From contig NW_026731639.1 of NCBI RefSeq assembly GCF_028476545.1, forward strand, positions 186,001-250,000: 64,000 bases of DNA, written 5' to 3'. Position 1 is the first letter of the stretch, and each line of letters opens with the position of its first letter. The notes under the pieces are model-generated. The model saw nothing but the letters and a program-made list of their open reading frames with translations, searched no databases and was not told where the DNA came from. Shown piece by piece: positions 1 to 11,997 of this stretch. Position numbers and translations under genes: made by a program. This DNA comes from Physella acuta (taxonomy: Eukaryota; Mollusca; Gastropoda; Physidae).

Positions 1-779
1 TATCGCGAATAATTCACCTGGATAGTTATTTAATTAACTTAAATAAAATCAGGACTTGATTTGAAATGTGTGTAAATATGGTAGGTTTATAAATCTACTA
101 AAGGTATTTCAAGGACATAAATAAAACCTATTTCAGAAACAGTAATTTAATTAATTTTGATTATATTTAACAGTCCCAGGTTGTCTAGCCAGTGTTGGGC
201 GGGTGGGGGGCGGGGAGTCTACGGTCATGACGCGGCATTTCATTTCACTAATGGATGCTTTGAAACTGATTAGCAGAGTTTCTTTCAGGCATCTCTTCGT
301 GATGGGCGGGAAGGGGAGGGGGGGGGGGTTGCGACGCCCGGACGAAATAGCAAAATATATAATTTGTTTGAAAATACAAACTTTAACCAATGTCCATCTC
401 CCCAGAAATTTTAGTGCGACCCCTTTCCCGAATTTTTGTCCCCACCCACCCCCATCCCCCCCCCCCCTCCTCCGCAGAAAAAGGTCTGAAAGAAACTATT
501 CTGAAAACGATTCACCTTTCTACACTCTGCTGGGTCAAGAAACATCGTTTGTGTGTGTGAGGGGTTGGTGGGAGGGGGGGGGGGTTCTAGAATACTTCTA
601 TGGCATTGCCTGGACGCACTTAGCGAGGTCAAAACTCTGTGTCTTTAAGGATCGAAGTCACGTTGTTTCCACCAGCCCTCGATGAGATACCCCCCCCCAC
701 CCTCTTCACGAGCAGACGATTCCAGCTTTTGAATGGGGTCACGGTGACATGGTGAGGTCGTTTTGTCTTGGCGAATGTG
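1..779. other. Non-coding flank with poly-G/poly-C runs
   Basis: I see no gene. The stretch has several G or C homopolymers (near 320, 460, 580 and 690). Bases 330-365 resemble part of the hAT-type MITE family found at 11552 and 47926 (the shared string is AAATAGCAAAATATATA). Bases 400-500 resemble the poly-C element at 47740-47850: both have a poly-C run followed by AGAAAAAG-TCTG-AAGAAAC. The open frames here run through these repeats and look accidental. Confidence 0.5.
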
Positions 780-1070
780 AACTAACAATAGACCAAGTCT
801 GAGCTTAAATGGAGATGACTGAGCTAAGAGGGAGCTCAGAGAGAGCTAAGACTTTATGAGGTAGCTTAGACGCAGTTAAGACTTAACTAAAAGACAGAGC
901 TAAGTCTGTAATGGAGCTGAGGCTGAGCTAAGACTGAATTAAGAGATAGAGTTTAATTCTGAGTTAAGAGGAGATAATAATTGAGATATTTAAGAGGAAG
1001 CTAAGACCTAACAAAAAAGGTATCTAATACTGAGTTAAGGAGCTAAGACTTGTGAGAGCTAAGATTGACG
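780..1070. repeat. Degenerate GAGCTAAGACT repeat
   Basis: Irregular tandem copies of a short purine-rich unit around GAGCTAAGACT, roughly 10-25 bp apart and heavily diverged. It looks like an old, decaying simple tandem array. Confidence 0.6.
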
Positions 1071-1124
1071 GCAGCATATGTTTTGTTTTGACCCACGTGG
1101 TTGTTCTCTTACTCCTGTCACGTG

Positions 1125-1645
1125 TGCAGCTAGCTGACCACCGGCCATGTCACTCTTGTCTCTTGCACATGTCCAGCTATCTGACCCCCGGCTATGTCAG
1201 TCACGTGTCCAGCTAGCTGACCACTGACCATGTCAGTCACGTGTCCAGCTAGCTGACCCCCGGCTATGTCAGTCACGTGTCCAGCTAGCTGACCACTGAC
1301 CATGTCAGTCACGTGTCCAGCTAGCTGACCACCGGCCATGTCACTCTTGTCTCTTGCACATGTCCAGCTATCTGACCCCCGGCTATGTCAGTCACGTGTC
1401 CAGCTAGCTGACCACTGACCATGTCAGTCACGTGTCCAGCTAGCTGACCCCCGGCTATGTCAGTCACGTGTCCAGCTAGCTGACCACTGACCATGTCAGT
1501 CACGTGTCCAGCTAGCTGACCCCCGGCCATGTCAGTCACGTGTCCAGCTAGCTGACCACTGACCATGTCAGTCACGTGTCCAGCTAGCTGACCACTGACC
1601 ATGTCAGTCACGTGTCCAGCTAGCTGACCACCGGCCATGTCAGTC
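1125..1645. repeat. 36-bp minisatellite
   Basis: About 14 copies of a 36-bp unit containing CAGCTAGCTGACC, CATGTCAGT and CACGTGTC. Two variants (CCACTGACC and CCCCCGGCT) tend to alternate. A distinctive variant with CTCTTGTCTCTTGCAC occurs twice about 191 bp apart, which implies a higher-order duplication. The period is a multiple of three, so it stays open in some frames, but the repeated peptide has no sign of being a protein. Confidence 0.9.
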
Positions 1646-1713
<68 letters not shown>

Positions 1714-1750
1714 ATCTCTATTTCTCTCTCTCTTTCCCTCTCTCCCTCCC
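1646..1750. repeat. (CT)n microsatellite
   Basis: Near-pure CT dinucleotide tract directly abutting the 36-bp array, degenerating at its right end. Confidence 0.92.
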
Positions 1751-2146
1751 ACTATTCAGCTTCCCGCTTAATGAAGTCCCCGCCTCCAAAGTTATTCACG
1801 ACCAATCTTGAGCACTAAATCACAGAAATCTGGCGCACGCCTAGTTGTAAACAAACAAATTACCTCCCGCTGTGGCAGACGGCGAACAACAGCGCCAACC
1901 TAATGTATGCAGACGACACTCATTAAACTCACCATTTACAAGACGACCCCGTCATTAAACTGACCATTTGCAAGACAGCCCTGTGTCTTAAATAAACTCA
2001 AATGCTTTTCGTGAGAGAAGTTATTTTCATTTTGGAGTTAAACTTGGGAATTTCAGAGGCGGTTTTAATGTTGTTGTGTTGTGAATTGAGTTTTTCTTGT
2101 ATTTAGTCGTGTGTGTTTTTTTATGGTTGTGTGAGAATGGTCATAG
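1751..2146. other. Non-coding spacer
   Basis: No gene seen. Bases 1917-1985 contain two copies of a unit of about 34 bp (TCATTAAACT-ACCATTT-CAAGACG). The rest is unique AT-rich DNA. Confidence 0.5.
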
Positions 2147-2910
2147 GGGAGGTGGGTTGGGTGTGTGGGCAAGTTGTAAGTTGGGTGTATGGGAAAGTTG
2201 TAGGTTGGGTGTGTGGGAAGGTTGTAGGTTGGGTGTGTGGGAAGGTTGTAGGTTGGGTGTGTGGGAAGGTTGTAGGTTGGTTGTGTGGGAAGGTTGTAGG
2301 TTGGATGTGAGGGAAATTTGTAGATTGGGTGTGTGGGAAGGTTGTAGGTTGGGTGTGTGGGAAGGTTGTAGGTTGGGTGTGTGGGAAGGTTGTAGGTTGG
2401 TTGTGTGGGAAGGTTGTAGGTTGGGTGTATGGGAAAGTTGTAGGTTGGGTGTGTGGGAAGGTTGTAGGTTGGGTGTATGGGAAAGTTGTAGGTTGGGTGT
2501 GTGGGAAGGTTGTAGGTTGGGTGTGTGGGAAGGCTGTAGGTTGGGTGTGTGGGAAGGTTGTAGGTTGGGTGTGTGGGAAGGTTGTAGGTTGGGTGTGTGG
2601 GAAGGTTGTAGGTTGGGTGTGTGGGAAGGTTGTAGGTTGGGTGTGTGAAAACGTTGTAGGTTCGGTGTGTGGGAAAGTTGTAGGTTGGGTGTGTGGGAAG
2701 GTTGTAGGTTGGGTGTGTGGGAAAGTGTGGGAGGAAAGGTTGTAGGTTGGGTGTGAGAGAAAGTTGTAGGTTGGGTGTGAGAGAAAGTTGTAGGTTGGGT
2801 GTGAGAGAAAGTTGTAGGTTGGGTGTGTGGGAAGGTTGTAGGTTGGGTGTGTGAAAAAGTTGTGGGTTGGGTGTGTGGGAAAGTGTGGGAGGAAAGGTTG
2901 TAGTTTGGGT
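2147..2910. repeat. 24-bp minisatellite
   Basis: About 31 copies of a 24-bp unit (GGAAGGTTGTAGGTTGGGTG plus TGTG). The central copies are almost identical; the right part degenerates and carries the variant GTGAGAGAAA. Because 24 is a multiple of three, long frames stay open on both strands. They are repeat artefacts. Confidence 0.93.
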
Positions 2911-3175
2911 GCAGGGACAGATAACTGCGTGAGACCCGGACCAAAAGTACTTCTGTCAACAACAAGTCAAACGGTACCTGTCGACACAGTCAGGCCCAGT
3001 CCAATCTTGATGTACTTTACTTGCTGAGGTGTCCTTCAGGACTCGGGGGAGGGGCAGGGAGGGGGTATACTTTTAAAAACAAGCGTTTGGGCTATTCTGC
3101 TAGATGGTACCTCACTACTCCTCCCACTGCTGACACCACTTCTCTCCCTCTACCTCCTCTCTTTAGTCGCCACTC

Positions 3176-4005
3176 TTTTCCCTCAACGACAATCCTCTTC
3201 CCTCCAACCACAATCCTCTTCCCTCCAACCACAATCCTCTTCCCTCCAAGCACAATCCTCTTCCCTCAAACCACAATCCTCATCCCTCAAACCACAATCC
3301 CCATCCCTCAAACCACAATACTCATCCCTCAAACCACAATCCTCATCCCTCTAACCACAATCCTCTTCCCTCTAACCACAATCCTCTTCCCTCAAACCAC
3401 AATCCTCTTCCCTCAAACCACAATCCTCTTCCCTCAAACCACAATCCTCTTCCCTCTAAACACAATCCTCTTCCCTCCAACCACAATCCTCTTCCCTCCA
3501 ACCACAATCCTCTTCCCTCCAACCACAATCCTCTTCCCTCCAACCACAATCCTCTTCCCTCTAACCACAATCCTCTTCCCTCTAACCACAATCCTCTTCC
3601 CTCCAACCACAATCCTCTTCCCTCCAACCACAATCCTCTTCCCTCCAACCACAATCCTCTTCCCTCCAACCACAATCCTCTTCCCTCAAACCACAATCCT
3701 CTTCCCTCTAACCACCATCCTCTTCCCTCCAACCACAATCCTCTTCCCTCCAACCACAATCCTCTTCCCTCTAACTACCATCCTCTTCCCTCCAACTACA
3801 ATCCTCTTCCCTCCAACCACAATCCTCTTCCCTCCAACCTAATTCATTTTCCCTAAAACCACAATCCTCTTCCCTCCAACCACAATCCTCTTCCCTCAAA
3901 CCACAATCCTCTTCCCTCTAACCACAATCCCCTTCCCTCCAAACACAACCCTTTTCCCTCTAAACACAATCCTCTTCCCTCCAACAACTGCCCTCTTCCT
4001 CCAAC
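3176..4005. repeat. 21-bp minisatellite
   Basis: About 39 copies of a 21-bp unit (CCTCTTCCCTCCAACCACAA plus T) with CC/AA/TA variation at two adjacent positions. The strand bias is very strong: pyrimidine-rich on plus, purine-rich on minus. The open frames are by-products of the three-fold period. Confidence 0.93.
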
Positions 4006-4369
4006 TATCTTCTCCCCCCCCCCCAACACACACCCTCGGGCCATACTATTCTCCCTCAACAATTCTTCAATTCCCCCCCCCCCCCGCACCTACCAGATAA
4101 CGAGCACGGCTCCAGATTTGTTAAAGTCTTAAAGTCAAACTTTTTAAAAATCTTTGGTGTGATATCTAAAGCTGGGTAAAGCAGATCACGTCCGTTTCCA
4201 TGGTAACCCAACATCCCGGGTCTGTGTAAACAGTACCTTAAGAGTTTGTGTGACTGAGACAATTCCCAGGCGCCTGTAACGTCTCACCGTGGCGAGTAGC
4301 CATTAGGACACAGTGGGTTCAGCAACTCCCTACATCGACTTCCAGCAGAGATTAGCCCAGACGTCTAAG
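4006..4369. other. Non-coding spacer with poly-C runs
   Basis: Two poly-C runs (about 4013-4024 and 4075-4086) followed by unique DNA. I see no gene or recognisable element. Confidence 0.45.
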
Positions 4370-4860
4370 AGCTCACAAGTCTAAGAGACAAACAATCTCA
4401 AAGCCCGCAAGTCTAAGTACCTACAAGTCTAGGAACCCACAAGTCTAGGAACCCACAAGCCTAAGAACCCACAAGTCTAGGAACCCACAAGTCTAAGACT
4501 TACCAATCTCAAAGCCCATAAGTCTGAAGGACCACTAGTCTTAGCCACAAGTCTAGGAACCCACAAGTCTAGGAACCCACAAGTTTAGGAACTCACAAGT
4601 CTAAAAACCCACAAGCCTAAGAACCCACAAATCTCAAAGCCCACAAGTCTGAAGGACCACAAGTCTAGGAACCCACAATTCTAGGAACCCACAAGTCTAG
4701 GAACCCACAATTATAAGAACCCAAAAATCTAGGACCCACGTCTAGGAACCCACCAATCTCAAAGCCCACAAGTCTGAAGGACCACAAGTCTAAGAACCCA
4801 CAAATCAAAGAACCCACAAGTCTAAAAAGCCACAAATCAAAGAGCCCACTCTCAACGAAC
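4370..4860. repeat. 16-bp minisatellite
   Basis: About 30 diverged copies of a 16-bp unit, ACAAGTCTAGGAACCC, with variants such as ATCTCAAAGCCC. It is less homogeneous than the arrays to its left, hence probably older. Confidence 0.88.
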
Positions 4861-5261
4861 CCACCGTTTGTCCACCTACAACCACATGTCAAATTGAGCA
4901 GCTCCCATTTGTCTATACCTTGCGTGTTCCCCAGACAGGTTTTAACTAGCACGATATTACACCGCAGAAAAAAATACATTAACCTCTTCTAAAAACCCAA
5001 TGATAAATCGCTGAGATAATCGGGTCAAGGCCGAGCTCTACTGCAAACAACGTATTTTGTATTCTAAATCCAATTATAGGCCTTCAATTTTTTTTAAATC
5101 TTTACATCGCTAAGATTAGTTTTTTTCATTAATTTTATTCTTTGAATTCGGGAGATTGCGCTTATAGATGTGCTGTTGATTGAAGAAAATTTAGATTACG
5201 TTTCGTTATTGATATGCGTGTCTATTTTATGAAGAGATTATCGGCTATTTTAATGCCACTT
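4861..5261. other. Non-coding spacer
   Basis: Unique AT-rich sequence in which I see no gene, repeat or clear regulatory signature. Confidence 0.4.
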
Positions 5262-5385
5262 GAAACATATATGATGACGTGGGTCATTGATAAATCTTGA
5301 ACATGCGACGTGACGCTAGGTCAGAGGTTAAATTTTCACGTCACTTGAACAATGTGTGACGTCGTGACGTGTGACGTTCGTTCCA
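5262..5385. promoter_or_regulatory. Cluster of GACGT / CGTGACG motifs
   Basis: Within about 120 bp the core ACGT occurs repeatedly in GATGACGTGGG, GCGACGTGACG, TCACGTCACTT, TGTGACGTCGTGACG and TGTGACGTTCG. These are close to the CREB/ATF (TGACGTCA) and bZIP/bHLH half-site consensus. The density is seen directly; binding is inferred. No gene start is visible nearby. Confidence 0.35.
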
Positions 5386-5424
5386 GAGCTGCTTCGGTAA
5401 ATGTGCATCAATGGCAAACACAAG

Positions 5425-5782
5425 GTCCTACTTTCGTTTTGAGACAGATTGACTTGTCGTACTTACGTTTTGAGACAGATTGACTTGTCGTACTTACGTT
5501 TTGAGACAGATGGTCCTACTTTCGTTTTAAGACAGATTGTCCTACTTTAGTTTTGAGACCGATTGTCCTACTTTAGTTTTGAGACAGATTGTCCTACTTT
5601 AGTTTTAAGACAGACTGTCTTACTTTAGTTTTAGACAGATGGTTCTATTTTAGTTTTTAGACAGATGGTCCTAATTTAGTTTTGAGACAGATGGTCCTAC
5701 TTTCGTTTTAAGACCTAAGGTCCTACTTTCGTTTTGAGACAGATGGTCTTACTTTAGTTTTAAGACAGATTGTCCTAGTTAT
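5425..5782. repeat. 26-bp minisatellite
   Basis: About 13 copies of a unit of about 26 bp, GACAGATGGTCCTACTTTAG followed by TTTTGA, with variants ACTTGTCGTACTTACG at the left end and small indels inside. Confidence 0.88.
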
Positions 5783-5997
5783 GTCGCCCTAAAGTACAGC
5801 GTTTGCCCCATTAGTGCTGATAATCCCCTCGCCATGATACGGGCTTAGGCTTCAGACATTGCCTCTACGTCTTCTAGAATATAGGGCAGGATTAGGGGCC
5901 CTCCATGTCCCATTGAGTTATCTCCCCACAAGCACAGGGGAGGAAACTCACGGTGGAAATGAGATTACGTCCCTTTACTAAAAACCTCCAATGTAAT

Positions 5998-7826
5998 TGT
6001 TAGGGGTTCGTCGAGAAATAGATATCTTAAATCCCACTTCTGACACCAAATGTTAGGGGGGTTTAAACCGAAGAGGTGATCTTATTCACTCATCCGTGCA
6101 CCTTTGCGTGGTGACAAAGGGGTCTAATAAGACCTGAGCAAAACTAATTAAAATCTAAACAACACCAATATTAAACTAAAAATAAGACATAGTAAACATA
6201 CATAATATGCATTTATTTATCTTCAATTGACGTCACAAAGGTTTATATGTTAAAAGCAAAGACACAATACAAATAAGACCTGGCCAGTCTTTCATATTCA
6301 AGAAAACATCACTTGAATTTCTAATACTAGTCAAAAAGACAAAAATAATCAAACTTACATTTCAATGCAGAATTATTCACCGTAGTTACTGACATTAATT
6401 CATAGAAAACACATATATAAGTGTGGATAGCAAACCTACATTTACACAACTCAGAATTTATACATATGAATGTCCTTTCCTCTAGTCCTAACTTAACTAC
6501 TTGCACTGCTTATGTAATCTCAGAATCACACTTGTCAAAGTTATTCTTCCTAGTCCTAATTTCACTTGTACTGCTATGTAATCTCAAAATCAAAAACGTA
6601 AATGTCATCGTCTCTAGTTCTAACTTTACTACTTGCACTGTTATGTAATCCCAGGATCACACGGGTAAATGTTATCATCGCTAATTCTGATTTCACTAAT
6701 CAAACACGGTTAAAGTCCATCTATGAATACTCATCAGTACTCACAACAATCTAGCTCGACACTCAAGCTGCAGGGAGATTTCTCGCCACTGGAATACAAC
6801 ATTGGGCCACTGGTACAAACATCGGGCCACAAAAATAATGGCCACTGGACGAAGAACATATCTACACGGCAGGAAGATTTCCAGCCACTTGAATAAAACA
6901 TTTGGCCACTAGTACAAACATCGGGCCACAAAGATAATGGCCACTGGAACGACATCGGGCCACAAGGATAATGGCCACTGGACGAAGAACATATCTACAC
7001 GGCAAGAAGATTTCCAGCCACTGGTACAACATCAGCCACATGTATAAACATATGTCACATATATAAATATCTGGAACGAAGCACATATGTACAGCAACAA
7101 AACATCGGCTGGGACAATAAGCCAGCCTTAGTGGCCAGCCATAAGGCTGCCACCATCCGAGGCCTAGACCATGGTGTCTAGCCTATGTGTCTGTCAGAGA
7201 AAGAGACCTCAACATAGTCGCCCTTCCTCATATATAGGTTAGTCTTGCCCCCCTTATCATCTCCCTAGAGCTATAGAACCCGAGTTGGGCTCCGTCCCAT
7301 CTCTCGACGTTCGAGATAACACCGGTCACTATGCACCCATGCGTTGAACACCCGATAACTGACCGCTATAGATCTTCACGTTGTCTCAGGGCTAACGATC
7401 GTGTCATACACCGCTCGAGCTAACGTACGACCACGCGGTACTCCCGCCGCGTTTCACACCTGACAACTGACCACAACAGAGATCATGAGTAATGATTCTA
7501 CCGGGACGTCCAGCGGCATGTCCGAACTCAACTTTAGACATAAATCACCGCGGGTGTCTTCCCAGCATTACGTGCCACCCATGCACCTGCATAGAGCTCG
7601 TAGCCCTTAAACGACCAGAGTGAGCCGATAACATTTAATTAAATTTTAGATTTCCCCGGCCTGCTCATCCCCAATATCTTAGATTAACCCCTTGGGTTTT
7701 TGTAACTAGTCCTAGTCACCTAAACCCCTTTAATAAGCACCCAAGTTACCATTTTACTTAAAAATAAACAATATAGTACCAGCCAACATGCTTACTTAAA
7801 AATCAACAATTTGGTACCAGCCAACA
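5998..7826 (-). repeat. LTR (3' LTR of the minus-strand element)
   Basis: 1829 bp. It contains two internal tandem zones: about four diverged units around CTAGTCCTAACTT...TATGTAATCTC (6470-6700), and GGGCCACAAAGATAATGGCCACTGG-type units (6790-7030). Short open frames inside recur in the other LTR and are not genes. A PBS-like motif (TGGTGTCAGAAGTGGGA on minus) lies about 30-50 bp inside the outer edge. Confidence 0.85.
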
Positions 7827-8608
7827 TGCTTCCCCCGCAAAAATGATTGCGTCCCCGCAATCAACTTAACAAAGACAACTAATTGGGATAAACATTCTAC
7901 TTTACTGTTCACCTACTGACACAACACATACCACTAATTTACAGTAAAGGCCACTGAAGGCAAAAAACATCAATGAGCATACTAAAATGTCTCAAAAATG
8001 AACATCTACTGAAACCAGGTATAAACACGTACTTATCTTTAAAGGGTAGTTAACCAAAATGGACAAATCACGCCTTACGACTACAAATAAATGGCCATCA
8101 ATAAAGATAAATACCAGTCAGTCACACATAATTTTATACCACAAGGCCTGATAATGTACGTCCAGTACCAATATCAGCCAAGTCTTCCCAGTCATAAAAT
8201 TACGCAACAGCATGTTTCATCTACAATAATTACTATTCAACGAATACCATAGTTGCCAATAATACGTTCAACACCATTAAAACTTACAAAGGTTGCATGT
8301 CAACTGGCTACCCAAATTCTTCTTTAAAAATGGTCTAAAAATAGTTCCGTCAGTGCTAATAAAATGTGTTACATTAGCACAATGTGTTCATCAGGAACAC
8401 ACAAAAATTAACAGTAATCACACAAAAATTCATAAAGTAAATTAAACGTATACTACACGTTCCAAAAGTTAACACTGCAAATAAAAAAGGCAATAATATA
8501 AAAAATTATGCTGAGGTAAACCAACACATACTCAACATATTTAAAAACCAATTTTAAAAAATCTTAATTTAGTTTGCTCAAGCACGGATCCCACTCGTTG
8601 CTACCAAA
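7827..8608 (-). other. Internal region of the LTR element, non-coding
   Basis: 782 bp of AT-rich sequence between the LTRs. I find no retroviral-type protein in it. It holds the polypurine tract at one end and the primer-binding site at the other, which is the minimum content of a non-autonomous LTR element. Confidence 0.75.
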
Positions 8609-10437
8609 TGTAAGGGGTTCTTCGAGAGGTAGATATCTTAAATCCCACTTCTGACACCAAATGTTAGGGGGGTTTAAACCGAAGAGGTGATCTTATTCAC
8701 TCATCCGTGCACCTTTGCGTGGTGACAAAGGGGTCTAATAAGACCTGAGCAAAACTAATTAAAATCTAAACAACACCAATATTAAACTAAAAATAAGACA
8801 TAGTAAACATACATAATATGCATTTATTTATCTTCAATTGACGTCACAAAGGTTTATATGTTAAAAGCAAAGACACAATACAAATAAGACCTGGCCAGTC
8901 TTTCATATTCAAGAAAACATCACTTGAATTTCTAATACTAGTCAAAAAGACAAAAATAATCAAACTTACATTTCAATGCAGAATTATTCACCGTAGTTAC
9001 TGACATTAATTCATAGAAAACACATATATAAGTGTGGATAGCAAACCTACATTTACACAACTCAGAATTTATACATATGAATGTCCTTTCCTCTAGTCCT
9101 AACTTAACTACTTGCACTGCTTATGTAATCTCAGAATCACACTTGTCAAAGTTATTCTTCCTAGTCCTAATTTCACTTGTACTGCTATGTAATCTCAAAA
9201 TCAAAAACGTAAATGTCATCGTCTCTAGTTCTAACTTTACTACTTGCACTGTTATGTAATCCCAGGATCACACGGGTAAATGTTATCATCGCTAATTCTG
9301 ATTTCACTAATCAAACACGGTTAAAGTCCATCTATGAATACTCATCAGTACTCACAACAATCTAGCTCGACACTCAAGCTGCAGGGAGATTTCTCGCCAC
9401 TGGAATACAACATTGGGCCACTGGTACAAACATCGGGCCACAAAAATAATGGCCACTGGACGAAGAACATATCTACACGGCAGGAAGATTTCCAGCCACT
9501 TGAATAAAACATTTGGCCACTAGTACAAACATCGGGCCACAAAGATAATGGCCACTGGAACGACATCGGGCCACAAGGATAATGGCCACTGGACGAAGAA
9601 CATATCTACACGGCAAGAAGATTTCCAGCCACTGGTACAACATCAGCCACATGTATAAACATATGTCACATATATAAATATCTGGAACGAAGCACATATG
9701 TACAGCAACAAAACATCGGCTGGGACAATAAGCCAGCCTTAGTGGCCAGCCATAAGGCTGCCACCATCCGAGGCCTAGACCATGGTGTCTAGCCTATGTG
9801 TCTGTCAGAGAAAGAGACCTCAACATAGTCGCCCTTCCTCATATATAGGTTAGTCTTGCCCCCCTTATCATCTCCCTAGAGCTATAGAACCCGAGTTGGG
9901 CTCCGTCCCATCTCTCGACGTTCGAGATAACACCGGTCACTATGCACCCATGCGTTGAACACCCGATAACTGACCGCTATAGATCTTCACGTTGTCTCAG
10001 GGCTAACGATCGTGTCATACACCGCTCGAGCTAACGTACGACCACGCGGTACTCCCGCCGCGTTTCACACCTGACAACTGACCACAACAGAGATCATGAG
10101 TAATGATTCTACCGGGACGTCCAGCGGCATGTCCGAACTCAACTTTAGACATAAATCACCGCGGGTGTCTTCCCAGCATTACGTGCCACCCATGCACCTG
10201 CATAGAGCTCGTAGCCCTTAAACGACCAGAGTGAGCCGATAACATTTAATTAAATTTTAGATTTCCCCGGCCTGCTCATCCCCAATATCTTAGATTAACC
10301 CCTTGGGTTTTTGTAACTAGTCCTAGTCACCTAAACCCCTTTAATAAGCACCCAAGTTACCATTTTACTTAAAAATAAACAATATAGTACCAGCCAACAT
10401 GCTTACTTAAAAATCAACAATTTGGTACCAGCCAACA
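8609..10437 (-). repeat. LTR (5' LTR of the minus-strand element)
   Basis: Matches 5998-7826 with a constant offset of 2611 bp. The two look identical over nearly all their length, with a few differences grouped at the outer edge. Confidence 0.85.
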
Positions 10438-10441
10438 TAAT

Positions 10442-11460
10442 GTTGACTTAAGCAGCGGGGGACTAATTACAAGCGGAAACAATTATTTATCTCGTGAGGT
10501 GTTTGTATGATTGACATATCGAGGCTGGAAAACTTTTTCGTTTAGGATAAAAAGCACGAGGAAAAAAATCTTTAGTTGTCTTGACGTTTCTGTATCATTT
10601 TTTTTTGTTTACTATTTAGTCCGGAGTTCAATGTCCGTATGAAAAAAAAAGTAAAAAAAATTGATCTAAGTTGCCTTATGTAGCAGAAATGTGGGGTATA
10701 AGAGGAGAGTCTGCCATACCAGCCGATCCTACACTATTCTCAACGAGACTGTCGTTGAGTGGCTTATCAACAGTGTCGGTATATAATAACGCTATAGATT
10801 TTTTCTCATTTGATTCTGTCGTTGAGACTCTAATTATAGTTATAAACTGTAAAAACTAGCTAACGGAATAAAACCATTTCGATTAATTAATCGCTTAAAA
10901 TATTTAATATAAGAAAAATTAAACAACCATTCATTTTACAGAGCTAATAATAATTAATATTATAAAAAATGTATCTTCTGTCTTTAAAATTGAAAAAGTA
11001 AATTATTTTTAGCAATATAAATTAATACAGTGGATTGCTGAATTTAATTGTGATCATAGTTATGATTAATTTTAGAGATTGTATGATTAATTTATACACA
11101 ATTTAGAATTACAGAATATTGATTATTCGGTATAGAAAACATTAGGGTAGAGATTACTAAACGATATAATATAGGATTATGTAATATAGAATATATTAGT
11201 ATATTATTATAGAATCTAGGCTATACAACAAGTAATACATGATATGATTGCAAAATAGAAAAAATACATAATATAAAGGCCCATTTTTTAATCGAATTTA
11301 AGACTCATTTCGTTTACAATATGTTATTACAAATATAAAATTGCAGAATACGTAATAGCTATTTTTATCGAATTTATACATAGAATGTGCTATATAATCT
11401 TAAGAACATGATTATGTAGTGGCGTAGGTACAAGGTGTGCCAAGGGGCTATACCCCCCCC

Positions 11461-11462
<2 letters not shown>
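10442..11462. other. AT-rich non-coding stretch
   Basis: No gene seen. Bases 10740-10830 hold an inverted pair CTCAACGA...TCGTTGAG and a second TCGTTGAG, a motif set shared with 20640-20735 and 41700-41815. Bases 11415-11450 start with AGTGGCGTAGG, like a terminal repeat of the MITEs described below. Confidence 0.45.

Positions 11463-11524
<62 letters not shown>
11463..11524. repeat. (TA)n microsatellite
   Basis: About 31 uninterrupted TA units, following a short C run. Confidence 0.95.
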
Positions 11525-11527
<3 letters not shown>

Positions 11528-11551
11528 CTGTACTCAAGTAGTACCCCTAAC

Positions 11552-11690
11552 CAGAGGCGTCACAAGGTTGGGGGGGGGGCTGAGGACTGCGCAAGGTGGC
11601 AAAATTTCGGGGGTGACACCATGGCGAAAAATAGCAAAATATATAGAAGAAGTAAGCATTTTGCCAGTTCAATAAATGACTAATGAGAGT
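11552..11690. mobile_element. Fragment of a hAT-type MITE
   Basis: Starts CAGAGGCGT and contains GGGGGTGACACCATGGCG and AATAGCAAAATATATAGA. Both strings also occur, in reverse orientation, inside the complete MITE at 47926-48198. The right terminal repeat is not recognisable, so the element is partial or rearranged. The following 300 bp up to the next (TA)n tract is otherwise featureless except for a G run at about 11764. Confidence 0.6.
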
Positions 11691-11994
11691 TAACTGTACT
11701 AATAACTGACTGCAGATAAAAAAATATACAATTAACTGTGCACGTTTAAAAACTATCATTCAGGGGGGGGGGGGGTGAGGGGAGATGACACAAACTGCAA
11801 AATGTACAGGTGAATACATGCTTGTGGAATTTTTGGATAACAGATTTGCTAAGCGACGACCGGAGAGAGGCTGATCCCAAAATCTAATAATTTACGATGA
11901 AAACGATGCTTTTTTTCACATGAATTAATAGGTGGATTATGAGCAAAATTTGACGCCATTGGGGAAAATGGGAAGTCACCAAATGTAGCTATAA

Positions 11995-11997
<3 letters not shown>

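Larger units (their letters stand above)
5998..10437 (-). mobile_element. Non-autonomous LTR retrotransposon (LARD/TRIM-like)
   Basis: Two direct repeats of 1829 bp (5998-7826 and 8609-10437) begin TGT and end ACA and enclose a 782-bp internal segment. The same four bases, TAAT, lie just outside both ends (5994-5997 and 10438-10441), as expected for a target-site duplication. Orientation is minus: a purine-rich tract (GCGGGGGAAGCA on minus) adjoins the 5998-7826 repeat, and a candidate primer-binding site (TGGTAGCAACGAGTGGGA on minus) adjoins the 8609-10437 repeat. No gag, protease, reverse transcriptase or integrase is visible, so it must have been moved by another element, probably Gypsy-like. 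The repeats look almost identical, so insertion was recent. Confidence 0.85.

Noticed and set aside
1321-3842. Long open frames (up to 274 codons) on both strands with strict peptide repeats
   Set aside because: They follow the 36-, 24- and 21-bp minisatellites, whose periods are multiples of three, so several frames stay open at once. No start context, splice site or composition suggests protein.
780-5782. CRISPR-like regular repeats
   Set aside because: Units are directly adjacent with no unique spacers, and the genome is clearly eukaryotic; these are minisatellites.
6421-9697. Three short open frames present in two identical sets
   Set aside because: They lie in the two LTRs of one element, so the duplication is the LTR itself and not a gene family.
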